A stretch of DNA of 64,000 nucleotides, taken from contig NZ_JAMZIK010000051.1 in assembly GCF_024178315.1 (NCBI RefSeq), positions 30,734 to 94,733 on the forward strand. The letters are read 5' to 3'. The notes under the pieces were generated by a model. It was not told the origin of the DNA and did no database searches. It worked only from the letters and a program-made list of their open reading frames with translations. Source of the stretch: Siccirubricoccus soli (GTDB lineage: Bacteria > Pseudomonadota > Alphaproteobacteria > Acetobacterales > Acetobacteraceae). The position numbers and the translations under genes were made by a program. Below are positions 18,362 through 26,856 of this stretch, piece by piece; the stretch's first letter is position 1; each line of letters opens with the position of its first letter.

Positions 18362-19162
18362 TCAGCCCGTCAGCGGCACCTCCAGCCGCATGCCGTCGAA
18401 GCCCGGCTCGATGCCCGGCGGCAGCTCCCGCCGCAGCGCCTGGTAGTCCATGGCGGTGCCCATATGCGTCAGCACCACCCGCCGCGGCCGCAGCCGGGCC
18501 GTCCACTCCAGCACCTGCTCCAGATTGGCGTGCACCTTGTGCGGACCCTTCTGAAAGCAGCCCACCACCCAGGTATCCAGGCCTTCGAGCGCCGCCAGGC
18601 TCTCCTCCGGCAGCATCACCACATCCGTCGAGTAGGCGAAGCCACCGATCCGGATACCGAGGGTGTCCATCACCCCATGGTCCTGGCGGAAGAGCTGTAC
18701 CGGCAGGCCGGCGATCTCCCTGGTCTGGCCGTACTCGATGCGGATCGGCTCCAGCGCCGGCCGGTAGAAGAAGGGCGGCGTCGGGCCGATGAAGGCGTAG
18801 TCGAAACGATCATCCAGCTTCTGGAGGGTGGTCCTGGTGCCATAGGCATCGACCGCCCGGCCGGTGATGCGGTTCACCTGGCGGATGTCGTCGATGCCCA
18901 GGATGTGGTCGGCATGGGCATGGGTGAAGACCACCGCCTCGAACCGCGCCGCCCCCACGGCCAGGAGCTGCTGGCGGAGGTCCGGCCCGGCATCGATCAG
19001 CAGCCGCCTTCCCTCCGGCCCCTCCACCAGGGCGGAGGTGCGGGTGCGGCGGTTGCGCGGCTCGGCAGGGTCGCACTCCCCCCACTCGCCCCCCTCGCCT
19101 GCCCCGCCCAGCAGCGGCACGCCGCCGGAGCCGCCGCAGCCGAGGAGGGTGACGCGCAGCAT
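18362..19162 (-). CDS. MBL-fold metal-dependent hydrolase, PhnP-like
   Basis: A 266-residue metallo-beta-lactamase-fold phosphoesterase. The metal site is THAHADHILGIDDIRQ (HxHxDH), with further ligands expected in YSTDV and LTHMG. LIDAGPDLRQQLL and the N-terminal LLGCGGSGGVPLLGG match the PhnP/YcbX-type cyclic-phosphate hydrolase group. It is the last gene of a run tmk-holB-metG-tatD-this gene, an order commonly seen in Alphaproteobacteria. The gap on its downstream side holds the dif-like site. The physiological substrate is unknown. Confidence 0.85.
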   Translation of the reverse strand: MLRVTLLGCGGSGGVPLLGGAGEGGEWGECDPAEPRNRRTRTSALVEGPEGRRLLIDAGPDLRQQLLAVGAARFEAVVFTHAHADHILGIDDIRQVNRITGRAVDAYGTRTTLQKLDDRFDYAFIGPTPPFFYRPALEPIRIEYGQTREIAGLPVQLFRQDHGVMDTLGIRIGGFAYSTDVVMLPEESLAALEGLDTWVVGCFQKGPHKVHANLEQVLEWTARLRPRRVVLTHMGTAMDYQALRRELPPGIEPGFDGMRLEVPLTG

Positions 19163-19167
19163 CGGTC

Positions 19168-19947
19168 TCAGGCCGCCTTCGGGTAGAGGCGGAGGAAGTT
19201 CGCCGTGGTCAGCTCCTCCAGCGCGGCCATGGAGAGGCCGCGCGCCTCCGCCAGCACCTTCGCCGTATGGGCGACGAAGGCCGGCTCGCAGCGCTTGCCG
19301 CGCAGCGGCACGGGGGCGAGGTAGGGGCTGTCCGTCTCCACCAGCAGCCGCTCCGCCGGCAGCTCGGCCGCCAGCGCCCGCAGCTCCGGCGATTTCGGGA
19401 AGGTCAGGATGCCGGAGAAGGAGATGTAGCCGCCCAGCGCCACCGCCTGCCGCGCCAGGTCCGGGCCGGAGGAGAAACAGTGCAGCAGGAAGGGGAAGGC
19501 GCCGCCCGCCTCATGCTCCTCCCGCAATATGCCGATGATGTCCTCGTCTGCCTGCCGTGCATGGATGGCCAGCGGCAGGCCGGTGGCGCGGGCGGCGCGG
19601 ATGTGCCGCCGGAAGCCTTCCTGCTGCAGGTCGCGCGGGGCCTTGTCGTAGAAATAGTCGAGGCCGCTCTCGCCGAGGCCGATGATGCGCGGGTGGTCGG
19701 CCAGCGCGACCAGCTCCTCGACCGTCGGCAGCCCCTCCGGCTCGCCGGCATTGTGCGGGTGGACGCCGACCGTGCCCCAGACCGTGTCGGGAAAGCGCTC
19801 AGCCAGGGCCTTCACCGCTGCGGCCTGCGCGACGCGCGTGCCGATGGTCACCATGCGCCCCACCCCGGCCTCCCGGGCCCGGGCGAGGATCGCGTCGATC
19901 TCGTCCTCGACGAAGTAGTCGAGGTGGCAATGGCTGTCGATCAGCAT
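19168..19947 (-). CDS. tatD: TatD-family metal-dependent deoxyribonuclease
   Basis: A 259-residue TIM-barrel hydrolase. It begins MLIDSHCHLDYF (HxH metal ligands), with GVHPHNAGEP, GLGESGLDYFYDKAP, LAIHARQADEDI (further His), LHCFSSGP and the final metal-binding ETDSPYLAPVPLRGKRCEP. TatD proteins are Mg-dependent 3'-5' DNases, sometimes linked to oxidative-stress repair. The start is at the family HCHLD block. It begins four bases after the metG stop and ends five bases before the MBL gene, so it is one transcription unit with them. Confidence 0.94.
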   Translation of the reverse strand: MLIDSHCHLDYFVEDEIDAILARAREAGVGRMVTIGTRVAQAAAVKALAERFPDTVWGTVGVHPHNAGEPEGLPTVEELVALADHPRIIGLGESGLDYFYDKAPRDLQQEGFRRHIRAARATGLPLAIHARQADEDIIGILREEHEAGGAFPFLLHCFSSGPDLARQAVALGGYISFSGILTFPKSPELRALAAELPAERLLVETDSPYLAPVPLRGKRCEPAFVAHTAKVLAEARGLSMAALEELTTANFLRLYPKAA

Positions 19948-19951
19948 GGCG

Positions 19952-21496
19952 TCAGGCGGCCAGTTCGATCTTGCGGAAGAGCGGGCTGGGCGGCGGCAGC
20001 GGAATGCCGCCCGGCAGCGGCGTCGCCAGATCGGCCAGCTTGCGTTGATCCTTCGGCACGCCGAGCTGGTCCAGCAGCGCGTCCATGGTGGTGGGCATGA
20101 AGGGCCAGAGGACGGTACCGAAGACCCGCAGCGCGTCATGAAGCAGACGCAGCACCTGCAACATCAGCACAGGATCGGTCTTCTTTAGCGCCCAGGGCGC
20201 CATTTGGGTGATGTAGCTGTTGGCATAGCGCACCTCAAACATAATATGCTCAAGGGCGGAATGAAACTGTTGGTCCTCTAGCGCTTTGCCAACTTTCTCT
20301 CTGAGATCACTGATGCCGCTGTGTAGCGTCGTGTCGTGCATCAAATGCGGATTCTCTATTGGGGCTGGCAGCTTCCCCTCGCAATTCCGCTGGATCAGCG
20401 AGAGCGTCCGGTTCGCCAGATTGCCCAGCGCATCCGCCAGCTCGCCGTTGGTCCGCCCGGCCAGGGCGGCGCGGGAGAAGTCGCCGTCATTGCCGAAGGG
20501 CACTTCGCGCAGCAGGAAATACCGCACCGGGTCCAGCCCGTATTCGTCGATCAGCGCCAGCGGGTCGATGACGTTGCCGAGGGATTTCGAGATCTTCTGC
20601 CCCTCATTCGTCCACCAGCCATGGGCAAACACCCGCTTCGGCGGCGCCAGCCCGGCGGCCTCGAGGAAGGCCGGCCAGTAGATGGTGTGGAAGCGGATGA
20701 TGTCCTTCCCGACGAAATGCACATCCGCCGGCCAGAATTTCCAGCGCGGGTGGCTCTCGTCGGGGTAGCCGGCCGCGGTGATGTAGTTGGTCAGCGCGTC
20801 CAGCCAGACATACATCACATGTGCCTCGTCGCCGGGCACCGGGATACCCCAGCGGAAGCTGGTCCGGCTAATCGAGAGGTCGCTGAGCCCGCCCTTGATG
20901 AAGCTGATGACCTCGTTCCGCCGGCTCTCGGGCGCAATGAAGCGGCGATTGTCCTCGTAATAGCGCAGCAGCCAGTCCTGCCACTTGGACAGGCGGAAGA
21001 AGTAGCTCGGCTCCTTCACCCAGGCGACCGGGGCGCCGGAGGGGGCGTATTTCACCCCGTCCCGTTCGATCAGCTCGTCCGGGCCGTAGAAGGCCTCGTC
21101 GCGCACCGCGTACCAGCCCTCATAGGCGCCGAGATAGATCTCGCCCCGATCGGCCAGCCGCCGCCACAGCTCCTGGCAGGCCGCCTTGTGGCGCGGCTCC
21201 GTGGTGCGGATGAAATCGTCGTTGGAGAAGCCCATGCGCTCGGCCAGGACGCGGAAGCTCTGGCTCACCCGGTCGGTGAAGGATTGCGGGTCCATGCCCG
21301 CATCCTGCGCCGCCTTCTCCACCTTCTGGCCGTGCTCGTCCGTGCCGGTCAGGAAGAAGACCTCTTGCCCCTCCAGCCGCTTCCACCGCGCCAGCACATC
21401 GGTGGCGAGCGAGGTGTAGGCGTGGCCGATATGCGGCTTGTCGTTCACGTAATAGATCGGGGTCGTGACGTAGTAGGGTTTCGACATCGCCGCCAT
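19952..21496 (-). CDS. metG: Methionyl-tRNA synthetase
   Basis: A 514-residue class I aminoacyl-tRNA synthetase. The HIGH motif is KPHIGHAYTSLATDVLARW and the KMSKS motif is EGQKISKSLGNVIDP. YVTTPIYYVND and TGTDEHGQKVEKAA are further signatures. No four-cysteine zinc knuckle is seen and there is no C-terminal tRNA-binding (Trbp) domain, which fits the short alphaproteobacterial MetG type. The start is at 21496 or the in-frame ATG at 21487 (MSKPYYV); neither has a clear ribosome-binding sequence. It lies three bases after the holB stop. Confidence 0.96.
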   Translation of the reverse strand: MAAMSKPYYVTTPIYYVNDKPHIGHAYTSLATDVLARWKRLEGQEVFFLTGTDEHGQKVEKAAQDAGMDPQSFTDRVSQSFRVLAERMGFSNDDFIRTTEPRHKAACQELWRRLADRGEIYLGAYEGWYAVRDEAFYGPDELIERDGVKYAPSGAPVAWVKEPSYFFRLSKWQDWLLRYYEDNRRFIAPESRRNEVISFIKGGLSDLSISRTSFRWGIPVPGDEAHVMYVWLDALTNYITAAGYPDESHPRWKFWPADVHFVGKDIIRFHTIYWPAFLEAAGLAPPKRVFAHGWWTNEGQKISKSLGNVIDPLALIDEYGLDPVRYFLLREVPFGNDGDFSRAALAGRTNGELADALGNLANRTLSLIQRNCEGKLPAPIENPHLMHDTTLHSGISDLREKVGKALEDQQFHSALEHIMFEVRYANSYITQMAPWALKKTDPVLMLQVLRLLHDALRVFGTVLWPFMPTTMDALLDQLGVPKDQRKLADLATPLPGGIPLPPPSPLFRKIELAA

Positions 21497-21499
21497 CTT

Positions 21500-22525
21500 T
21501 CAGCGAAGGGCGAGCTGGCCGAGTCCGGTCAGCACGGCCTGCTTGCGGTCGAGGTTCAACCGCTCCGTCTCCTCCGCGAGGAGGCCGAGCTTGTCCCACA
21601 GCCCCGCCCAGTCGGCAAGCGAACGCCCGCCGAGCCAGGGCGCCGCCGCCCCATCCCCGCCCCCTTGGCCGGCCGCCCGCAGCCCCGCCGCCAGTGCGCG
21701 CCGCAGCAGGGCGAAGAAGGTGCCGAGCGCCGCCGGGTCCCGCCGCCCCGCCACCTTCTCGGCGATCTCGAAGGCGAGGCGCGGGTCGAGGGCGGGCAGG
21801 CCGCGCAGCACCTCCTCGACCAGCGCCTGCAGGGCGAGCCCCTCGCCTTCCGCCAGGCTCAGCGCCCGGCCTGGGCTACCATCGGCGATCGCCGCCAGCC
21901 CGGCGCGCTCCTCGGCCGAGAGCTCCGGCAGCCAGCGGCCGAGCAGCCCCTCCATGGTCTCCTGCGGCAGCGGGTAGAGGTCGAGCCGCCGGCAGCGGCT
22001 GCGGATGGTCGGCAGCAGCGCCCCCGGCTGGCTGGTGACGAGGAGCTGCATGGTCCGCGGCGGCGGCTCCTCCAGCGTCTTCAGCAGGATGTTCGGCACC
22101 ACCTCGCGCTCGGTGCGGTCCAGCTCCTCCACCACCAGCACGCGCCAGCCGCCCTCGGCCGCGGTATGCGCCATGAAGCGCAGCGCGGCGCGGGCGTCGT
22201 CGGCCCGCAGCACCTCCTTCTTCCCCTTGTCGCCGGTGTTCGGCGCCATGGTGAAGAGATCGGCATGGGCGCCGGCGGCGACGCGGCGGAAGGCAGGGTG
22301 GTCCTCCGGCACGAAGAGCGGCGCCTGGCCCGGCACCGGCTCCGGCATGCCGGCCAGCAGCCAGCGGGCGAAGCGGTAGGCGAGCGTCGCCTTGCCCACG
22401 CCGGGCGGGCCGGCGACCAGCCAGGCATGGTGCAGCCGGCCGGCGCGGGCGGCCTCCTCCAGCAGCTTCGCCGGCAGGTCATGGCCGGCGAGATCCGGGT
22501 TGGCGCGGGGCTCCGGTGGCGTCAT
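21500..22525 (-). CDS. holB: DNA polymerase III subunit delta'
   Basis: A 341-residue clamp-loader subunit. LLEEAARAGRLHHAWLVAGPPGVGKATLAYRFARWLL carries a Walker A-like site, and VLVVEELDRTEREVVPNILLKTLEEPPPRTMQLLVTS is the typical delta' SRC-region block. It works with tau/gamma and delta to load the beta clamp. Its start overlaps the tmk stop (ATGA), and metG follows after three bases. The tmk-holB-metG-tatD order is conserved in many bacteria and supports the assignment. Confidence 0.93.
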   Translation of the reverse strand: MTPPEPRANPDLAGHDLPAKLLEEAARAGRLHHAWLVAGPPGVGKATLAYRFARWLLAGMPEPVPGQAPLFVPEDHPAFRRVAAGAHADLFTMAPNTGDKGKKEVLRADDARAALRFMAHTAAEGGWRVLVVEELDRTEREVVPNILLKTLEEPPPRTMQLLVTSQPGALLPTIRSRCRRLDLYPLPQETMEGLLGRWLPELSAEERAGLAAIADGSPGRALSLAEGEGLALQALVEEVLRGLPALDPRLAFEIAEKVAGRRDPAALGTFFALLRRALAAGLRAAGQGGGDGAAAPWLGGRSLADWAGLWDKLGLLAEETERLNLDRKQAVLTGLGQLALR

Positions 22526-23154
22526 GGCGGCAGCAGGCGGGACCGCACCGCGACCAGGATTGCATCGGTCACCGCATCGGCCGGCGGCGCGGCGTCGATG
22601 CGGACACAGCGCCCGGGATTCTCGGCCAGCACCGTGGCGAAGCCGGCCCGCACCCGGGCGTGGAAGGCGTCGTCCAGCCGGTCATAGCGGTTGACCTCGC
22701 CGCGGCGGAGGGCGCGTTCCAGCCCCAGCGCCTCCGGCACCTCCAGCATCAGGGTGAGATCCGGCGCCAGCCCGCCCAGCGCGGCGGCCGCAATGGCCTC
22801 GAAGACCGGCCGCGTCACGCCCTGGCCATGCACCTGATAGGCGAAGGTCGAGTCGGCGAAGCGGTCGCAGACCACCCAGATGCCGGCGGCGAGCGCCGGC
22901 GCGATCAGCCGCGCCACATGCTCCCGCCGCGCGACGAAATGCAGCAGGCATTCGGCGATGGGGTCGAAGCCGCGGGAGAGGATGAGGCCGCGCACCGCCT
23001 CCGCCCCCGGCGCCCCGCCCGGCTCGCGCGTCAGCAGCACGGGCAGGCCGGCCTCCGCCAGGGCGGCGGCGAGACGGCGGGCCTGGGTGGATTTCCCTGC
23101 CCCCTCCCCGCCTTCCAGCGTGATGAAGCGGCCCCGCTGCGCGGACCCGGTCAC
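22522..23154 (-). CDS. tmk: Thymidylate kinase
   Basis: A 210-residue kinase converting dTMP to dTDP. The P-loop is FITLEGGEGAGKSTQARRL, the DRY-like segment is CDRFADSTFAYQVHGQG and the lid region is ALRRGEVNRYDRLDDAFHARV. The GTG at 23154 gives the usual family length; an in-frame ATG at 23241 would add 29 unrelated residues. It overlaps holB by four bases. The 239 bp upstream, to the carboxypeptidase gene, hold nothing recognised and probably include the promoter of the tmk-holB-metG-tatD run. Confidence 0.93.
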   Translation of the reverse strand: MTGSAQRGRFITLEGGEGAGKSTQARRLAAALAEAGLPVLLTREPGGAPGAEAVRGLILSRGFDPIAECLLHFVARREHVARLIAPALAAGIWVVCDRFADSTFAYQVHGQGVTRPVFEAIAAAALGGLAPDLTLMLEVPEALGLERALRRGEVNRYDRLDDAFHARVRAGFATVLAENPGRCVRIDAAPPADAVTDAILVAVRSRLLPP

Positions 23155-23393
23155 GACCGCCCCATCCGCAGCGCGCCACGAACCAGGCCCATGGAAGGCG
23201 CGGACCCGCTCTCCCCGCCGTCCCTGTGCGCGCCTCGGCAATCCATCGTCCGGCCCATCACCGCTTCGCTCATCGGGCCACCTTATAGCAGCCGCGCTGC
23301 CCGCTGCCCTGCCGCGGCAGGCTGTGCGAAGCCTCGGGCCACGCAGCGCCCCCGGGGGGAGCCCGCGAGGACACGAAGCGGCTTCGTGGGGCG

Positions 23394-24629
23394 TCAGCCC
23401 CCGCCCACCCAGCGGCCGATGACCGCGGGGATGCGGGCCACGAGGCCGAGCTTGTCCACATCCGCCCCCGCCATCAGCGGCAGGGACATGGGCGGCACGC
23501 CCTGGCCGGAGACCTCGAGCCGGCCGAGCTCCGTCCCCTTCAGCACCGGCGCCGCGACGGGCGCGTCATAGCGCAGCCGCGCCTGCAGGTTCCGCCGCCA
23601 TTGCCGCGGCAGCGTCACCACCACGTCCCGTCCGCCGACCAGCGGCACGGTCGAGCGTTCCCCGAGATGCACCGGCACTTCCTCGATCACGTCCTGGGCG
23701 CGGAACAGCACGACGTTCTCGAATTCGCGGAAGCCCCATTCCAGCAGCCGCTCGCTCTCCTCCGCCCGCGCCCGCATGGAGGTGAGGCCGTTGAAGACCA
23801 GGATCAGCCGCCGCTCCCCGCGCTTCGCGCTGGCGGTCAGGCCGTAGCCCGCTTCCTCGGTATGGCCGGTCTTCAGCCCGTCCGCGCCCGGCACCCGGGC
23901 CAGGGTGGGATTGCGGTTCTCCTGGGTGATGTCGTTCCAGCGGAAGCTGCGCTCATTGTAGACGCGGTAGTAGTCGGGGAAATCGGCGATGAGGCGCTTG
24001 GCCAGCCGCGCCAGGTCGCGGCAGGTCATCCGGTGCTCCGGGTCCGGCCAGCCGGTGGCGTTGCGGAAATTGCTGTCGGTCAGGCCGATCTCCCGCGCCT
24101 TGGCGTTCAGCTCCTCGGCGAATTGCTGCTCGCTGCCGCTGATGGCTTCCGCCAGCACCACGCAGGCATCGTTGCCGGACTGCACGATGACGCCGCGGAT
24201 CAGCGCCTCCACCGGGACGGTGGTGCCGATCTGGACGAACATCTTGCTGCCGCCCATGCGCCAGGCCCGCTCGCTGACCGGCAGCTCCTGCGACATGGTC
24301 AGCCGGCCCTGCTTCAGCCGCTCGAAGACCAGGTACATGGTCATCAGCTTCGACATGGAGGACGGCGGCATGCGTTCGTCCGCATTCTTCTCCAGCAGCA
24401 CCGCATCCGTGTCGTAGTCGATCACCAGCGCCTGCTTCGCCTGGGTGTCCAGCGGGCCGAGCGGGGTGTTGGCCGGCGAGGTGGGCGGCGGAGCCGGGCG
24501 GGCGGCGGGCGCGGCGCGGGAGCCGCGCGACTGCGCCAGGGCGGGCAGCGGCAGGCTGGCGGCCGCGGCGGAGAGGACCACAGCGCGGCGGCCGGGAGAG
24601 GATTCGGCCGAACGGGTCGGGCGGGACAT
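23394..24629 (-). CDS. D-alanyl-D-alanine carboxypeptidase (PBP5/6 family)
   Basis: A 411-residue penicillin-binding protein of the S11 peptidase family. An N-terminal signal segment (RRAVVLSAAAASLPLPALAQS) is followed by a Pro-rich linker and the catalytic domain: SxxK in PSSMSKLM, SxN in VQSGNDACV and KTG in DGLKTGHTEEAGYG. A C-terminal beta domain begins near VVLFRAQDVIEEVPVHLG. It trims the terminal D-Ala of peptidoglycan stem peptides in the periplasm. Neighbouring RlpA-like and MltB-like genes, all - strand, make this a small cell-wall cluster. Confidence 0.93.
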   Translation of the reverse strand: MSRPTRSAESSPGRRAVVLSAAAASLPLPALAQSRGSRAAPAARPAPPPTSPANTPLGPLDTQAKQALVIDYDTDAVLLEKNADERMPPSSMSKLMTMYLVFERLKQGRLTMSQELPVSERAWRMGGSKMFVQIGTTVPVEALIRGVIVQSGNDACVVLAEAISGSEQQFAEELNAKAREIGLTDSNFRNATGWPDPEHRMTCRDLARLAKRLIADFPDYYRVYNERSFRWNDITQENRNPTLARVPGADGLKTGHTEEAGYGLTASAKRGERRLILVFNGLTSMRARAEESERLLEWGFREFENVVLFRAQDVIEEVPVHLGERSTVPLVGGRDVVVTLPRQWRRNLQARLRYDAPVAAPVLKGTELGRLEVSGQGVPPMSLPLMAGADVDKLGLVARIPAVIGRWVGGG

Positions 24630-24814
24630 GGGACGGGCTCCTGGAGCGCTGGCGGCATCGATACGCCCGACGGCCGGGTGGGCTCAAGCGCTGGATGAAG
24701 AGAGGTCGCTAATGGGTTGCGAGGGCTCCCGGCGCGGGATCCCGTAGGGGCTCCGCCACCGTCGCCTTCGTGACCACTTCACGGATCGGCGGGCTCGCCC
24801 GGAGCCTCCGGGTG

Positions 24815-25720
24815 CTAATCCACGAGCAGCTTCGGATCCGGCAGCCCGCTCCGCCGGAGCTGCGCCAGCGCCTGGTCGGCCGCGGCCAGGTTCGGGAAGG
24901 GCCCCATGCGCACCCGGTACTGCACCTCCCGCCCGCTGCCGAAGCCCTCCACCCGCGCCCCGGCCCAGGCCAGGCTCGTCGCCTGGCGCTGCGCCTGGTC
25001 CCGCCGGAAGAAGGTCCCGGCCTCGATGACGATGCGCCCGGCCTCGGCCGGGTATTGCGTCACCTGCTCGGGCAGCGGGTTGGGTGGCAGTTCTGCACGG
25101 CTGGGCTCCTCGCCCGGCAGCGGCGCCGGACCGGCAGCGGCGCTGCGGCCCGCCCCCTGGCGCGCCCCGGGCGGGGGCGGCAGGGCCTCGCGCTGCACGG
25201 CGCCGCTCGGCGCTGCCGCCACCTGCAGCGGCGCCGCCTCCCGGCTCGGCAGGGCGCCGGCCAGGGCCCGGCTCGGCGCCTCATCCACCGCGATCCGGAC
25301 CGGGATCGCCCCCTCCCCCGTCAGCCCCAGCAAACCGGCGGCCCGGGCCGAGAGGCCGAGGATCCGCCCCGGCTGCGCCGGCCCGCGGTCATTCACCCGC
25401 ACCCGGAGCTCCCGCCCATTGGCCAGGTTCCGCACCAGCAGGATCGCCGGCAGCTGCAGCGTCCGGTGCGCGCCCATGAGCTGGTCGGGGTCGAAGATCT
25501 CGTTGCTCGCCGTCAGCCGCCCGGCCCGGCGGTCCGGCAGCCGCGTGGCGAAGCCGGTCTCCACCAGGGCGAAATCCTCGCGCGGATAGGACCAGACCCC
25601 GCCGAGGCTATAGGGCTCCCCCACCACATAGCGCGAGGGCGGCGGGGGCGGGCGGCGCTCGCAGCCCGCCAGGGCGAGGCCGGCCAGCGCGGCCAGCAGC
25701 AGCGCGGCGCCAGCCCTCAT
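24815..25720 (-). CDS. rlpA: RlpA-like septal ring lipoprotein with SPOR domain
   Basis: A 301-residue outer-membrane lipoprotein. A signal peptide ends in a lipobox (LAGLALAGC, Cys about residue 19). The double-psi beta-barrel of RlpA follows (EDFALVETGFATRL, LTASNEIFDPDQLMGAHRTLQLPAILLVRNL, VRVNDRGP). Then come an Ala/Pro-rich linker and a C-terminal SPOR domain (RIVIEAGTFFRRDQAQ..VRMGPFPNLAAADQALAQL) that binds denuded septal glycan. RlpA proteins cleave such glycan during daughter-cell separation. The start overlaps the stop of the MltB-like gene (ATGA). A long in-frame extension upstream is antisense noise. Confidence 0.9.
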   Translation of the reverse strand: MRAGAALLLAALAGLALAGCERRPPPPPSRYVVGEPYSLGGVWSYPREDFALVETGFATRLPDRRAGRLTASNEIFDPDQLMGAHRTLQLPAILLVRNLANGRELRVRVNDRGPAQPGRILGLSARAAGLLGLTGEGAIPVRIAVDEAPSRALAGALPSREAAPLQVAAAPSGAVQREALPPPPGARQGAGRSAAAGPAPLPGEEPSRAELPPNPLPEQVTQYPAEAGRIVIEAGTFFRRDQAQRQATSLAWAGARVEGFGSGREVQYRVRMGPFPNLAAADQALAQLRRSGLPDPKLLVD

Positions 25721-26709
25721 GCCACCCGATCGGAGAGCAGCCCGACCGCCAGCCCGTAATTCACCGGCGGGTTGTAGCGGCGGATGACCCGCAGGTTGTG
25801 ATGGCCGAGGAAGACCTGACCGCCCCCCCGGTTCGGCAGGATGAGCTGCGTCTCGATCTCCGCAGGCGGCAGCGGCCCGCCATCCACGGCGCGGAACCCC
25901 ATCCGGGCGAAGTCGCGCAGCGGCCGCTTGGTCTCGGTATCCGCGCCGGCCAGGGAGAAGCCCGCGGGCGGCAGGGTCACGCGGCCCCAGGGCTCGCCGT
26001 GCCGCCAGCCGCTGCGCTGGAAGTAGTGGGCGATGGAGGCCAGGGCATCCGCCCGGCTGTCCCAGATGTCCCGGCGGCCATCGCCGTCGAAATCCACCGC
26101 CAGCCGCTCGAAATTGCTCGGCATGAATTGCGGCTGGCCCATCGCCCCGGCCCAGGAGCCGCGCATCCGCTCCGGCGTCACGTCCCCGGCCTGCAGCACG
26201 CGCAGCGCCGCCAGCAGCTCGGTGCGGAAATAGCTGGCGCGGCGGCCTTCCCAGGCCAGGGTCGCCAGCGCCTCGATGACGCCGAAGCCGCCGGTATTGC
26301 CGCCGAAATTGGTCTCCACCCCCCAGATCGCCACGACGACGTGGGGGGAGACGCGGTAGCGCGTCTCGATCGCCCGCAGCAGCGTGGCGTTCTCCGCATA
26401 GCTCCGCTGCGCATTGGCGATGCGCGTCGGGGACAGCATGATGCGGTCCCGGTACTCCTCCCAGGAGAGGCCGCCCTCCGGCTGGCGCCGGTCCAGCTCG
26501 ATCACCCTGGCATTGGGGCGCAGCCCGGCGAAGGCGCGGTTCAGCGTGGCGGCGGAGATGCCGGCGCGGCGGGCATCCGCCCGGACCCCGTCGAGGAAGC
26601 TTTCGAAGCCCTGCTCGGCCTGGGCGCGAGCCAGCGCGGGGGCCGCGGCGGCAATGCCGACTCCGGCCAGGAATGAACGCCTTGGAAGCATGGGGAGGAG
26701 AGGTGCCAT
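25717..26709 (-). CDS. Lytic murein transglycosylase, MltB/SltB family
   Basis: About 330 residues. The N-terminus has a twin-arginine-like signal, LPRRSFLAGVGIAAAAPALARAQ. The catalytic domain has the family block VVVAIWGVETNFGGNTGGFGV, with the catalytic Glu in GVETNFG, then GSWAGAMGQPQFMPSNFERLAVDFDGDGRRDIWDS and AHYFQRSGWRHGEPWG. The C-terminal stretch YNPPVNYGLAVGLLSDR is also typical. It cleaves peptidoglycan to 1,6-anhydro products. The start is taken at 26709; an ATG at 26691 lies nearer the Arg pair, and neither has a good ribosome-binding sequence. It overlaps rlpA by four bases. Confidence 0.92.
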   Translation of the reverse strand: MAPLLPMLPRRSFLAGVGIAAAAPALARAQAEQGFESFLDGVRADARRAGISAATLNRAFAGLRPNARVIELDRRQPEGGLSWEEYRDRIMLSPTRIANAQRSYAENATLLRAIETRYRVSPHVVVAIWGVETNFGGNTGGFGVIEALATLAWEGRRASYFRTELLAALRVLQAGDVTPERMRGSWAGAMGQPQFMPSNFERLAVDFDGDGRRDIWDSRADALASIAHYFQRSGWRHGEPWGRVTLPPAGFSLAGADTETKRPLRDFARMGFRAVDGGPLPPAEIETQLILPNRGGGQVFLGHHNLRVIRRYNPPVNYGLAVGLLSDRVA

Positions 26710-26856
26710 GGCCGGAGTGTCGCTGCAACGCGGGCCGTGTTCCTGCGGGACAAGCCTTGCCGATCTCCTGACACCGCCTGCCCCTCCGGCGGCGTGGCCG
26801 GACTTGCCCTGAGGCGCCAGCGGGCTAGACTCCGCCAGGATCCGAGGAGGAAACCC

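Noticed and set aside
20336..22687. A 783-residue + strand frame across metG and holB.
   Set aside because: Antisense shadow of metG, holB and the end of tmk, with noise composition.
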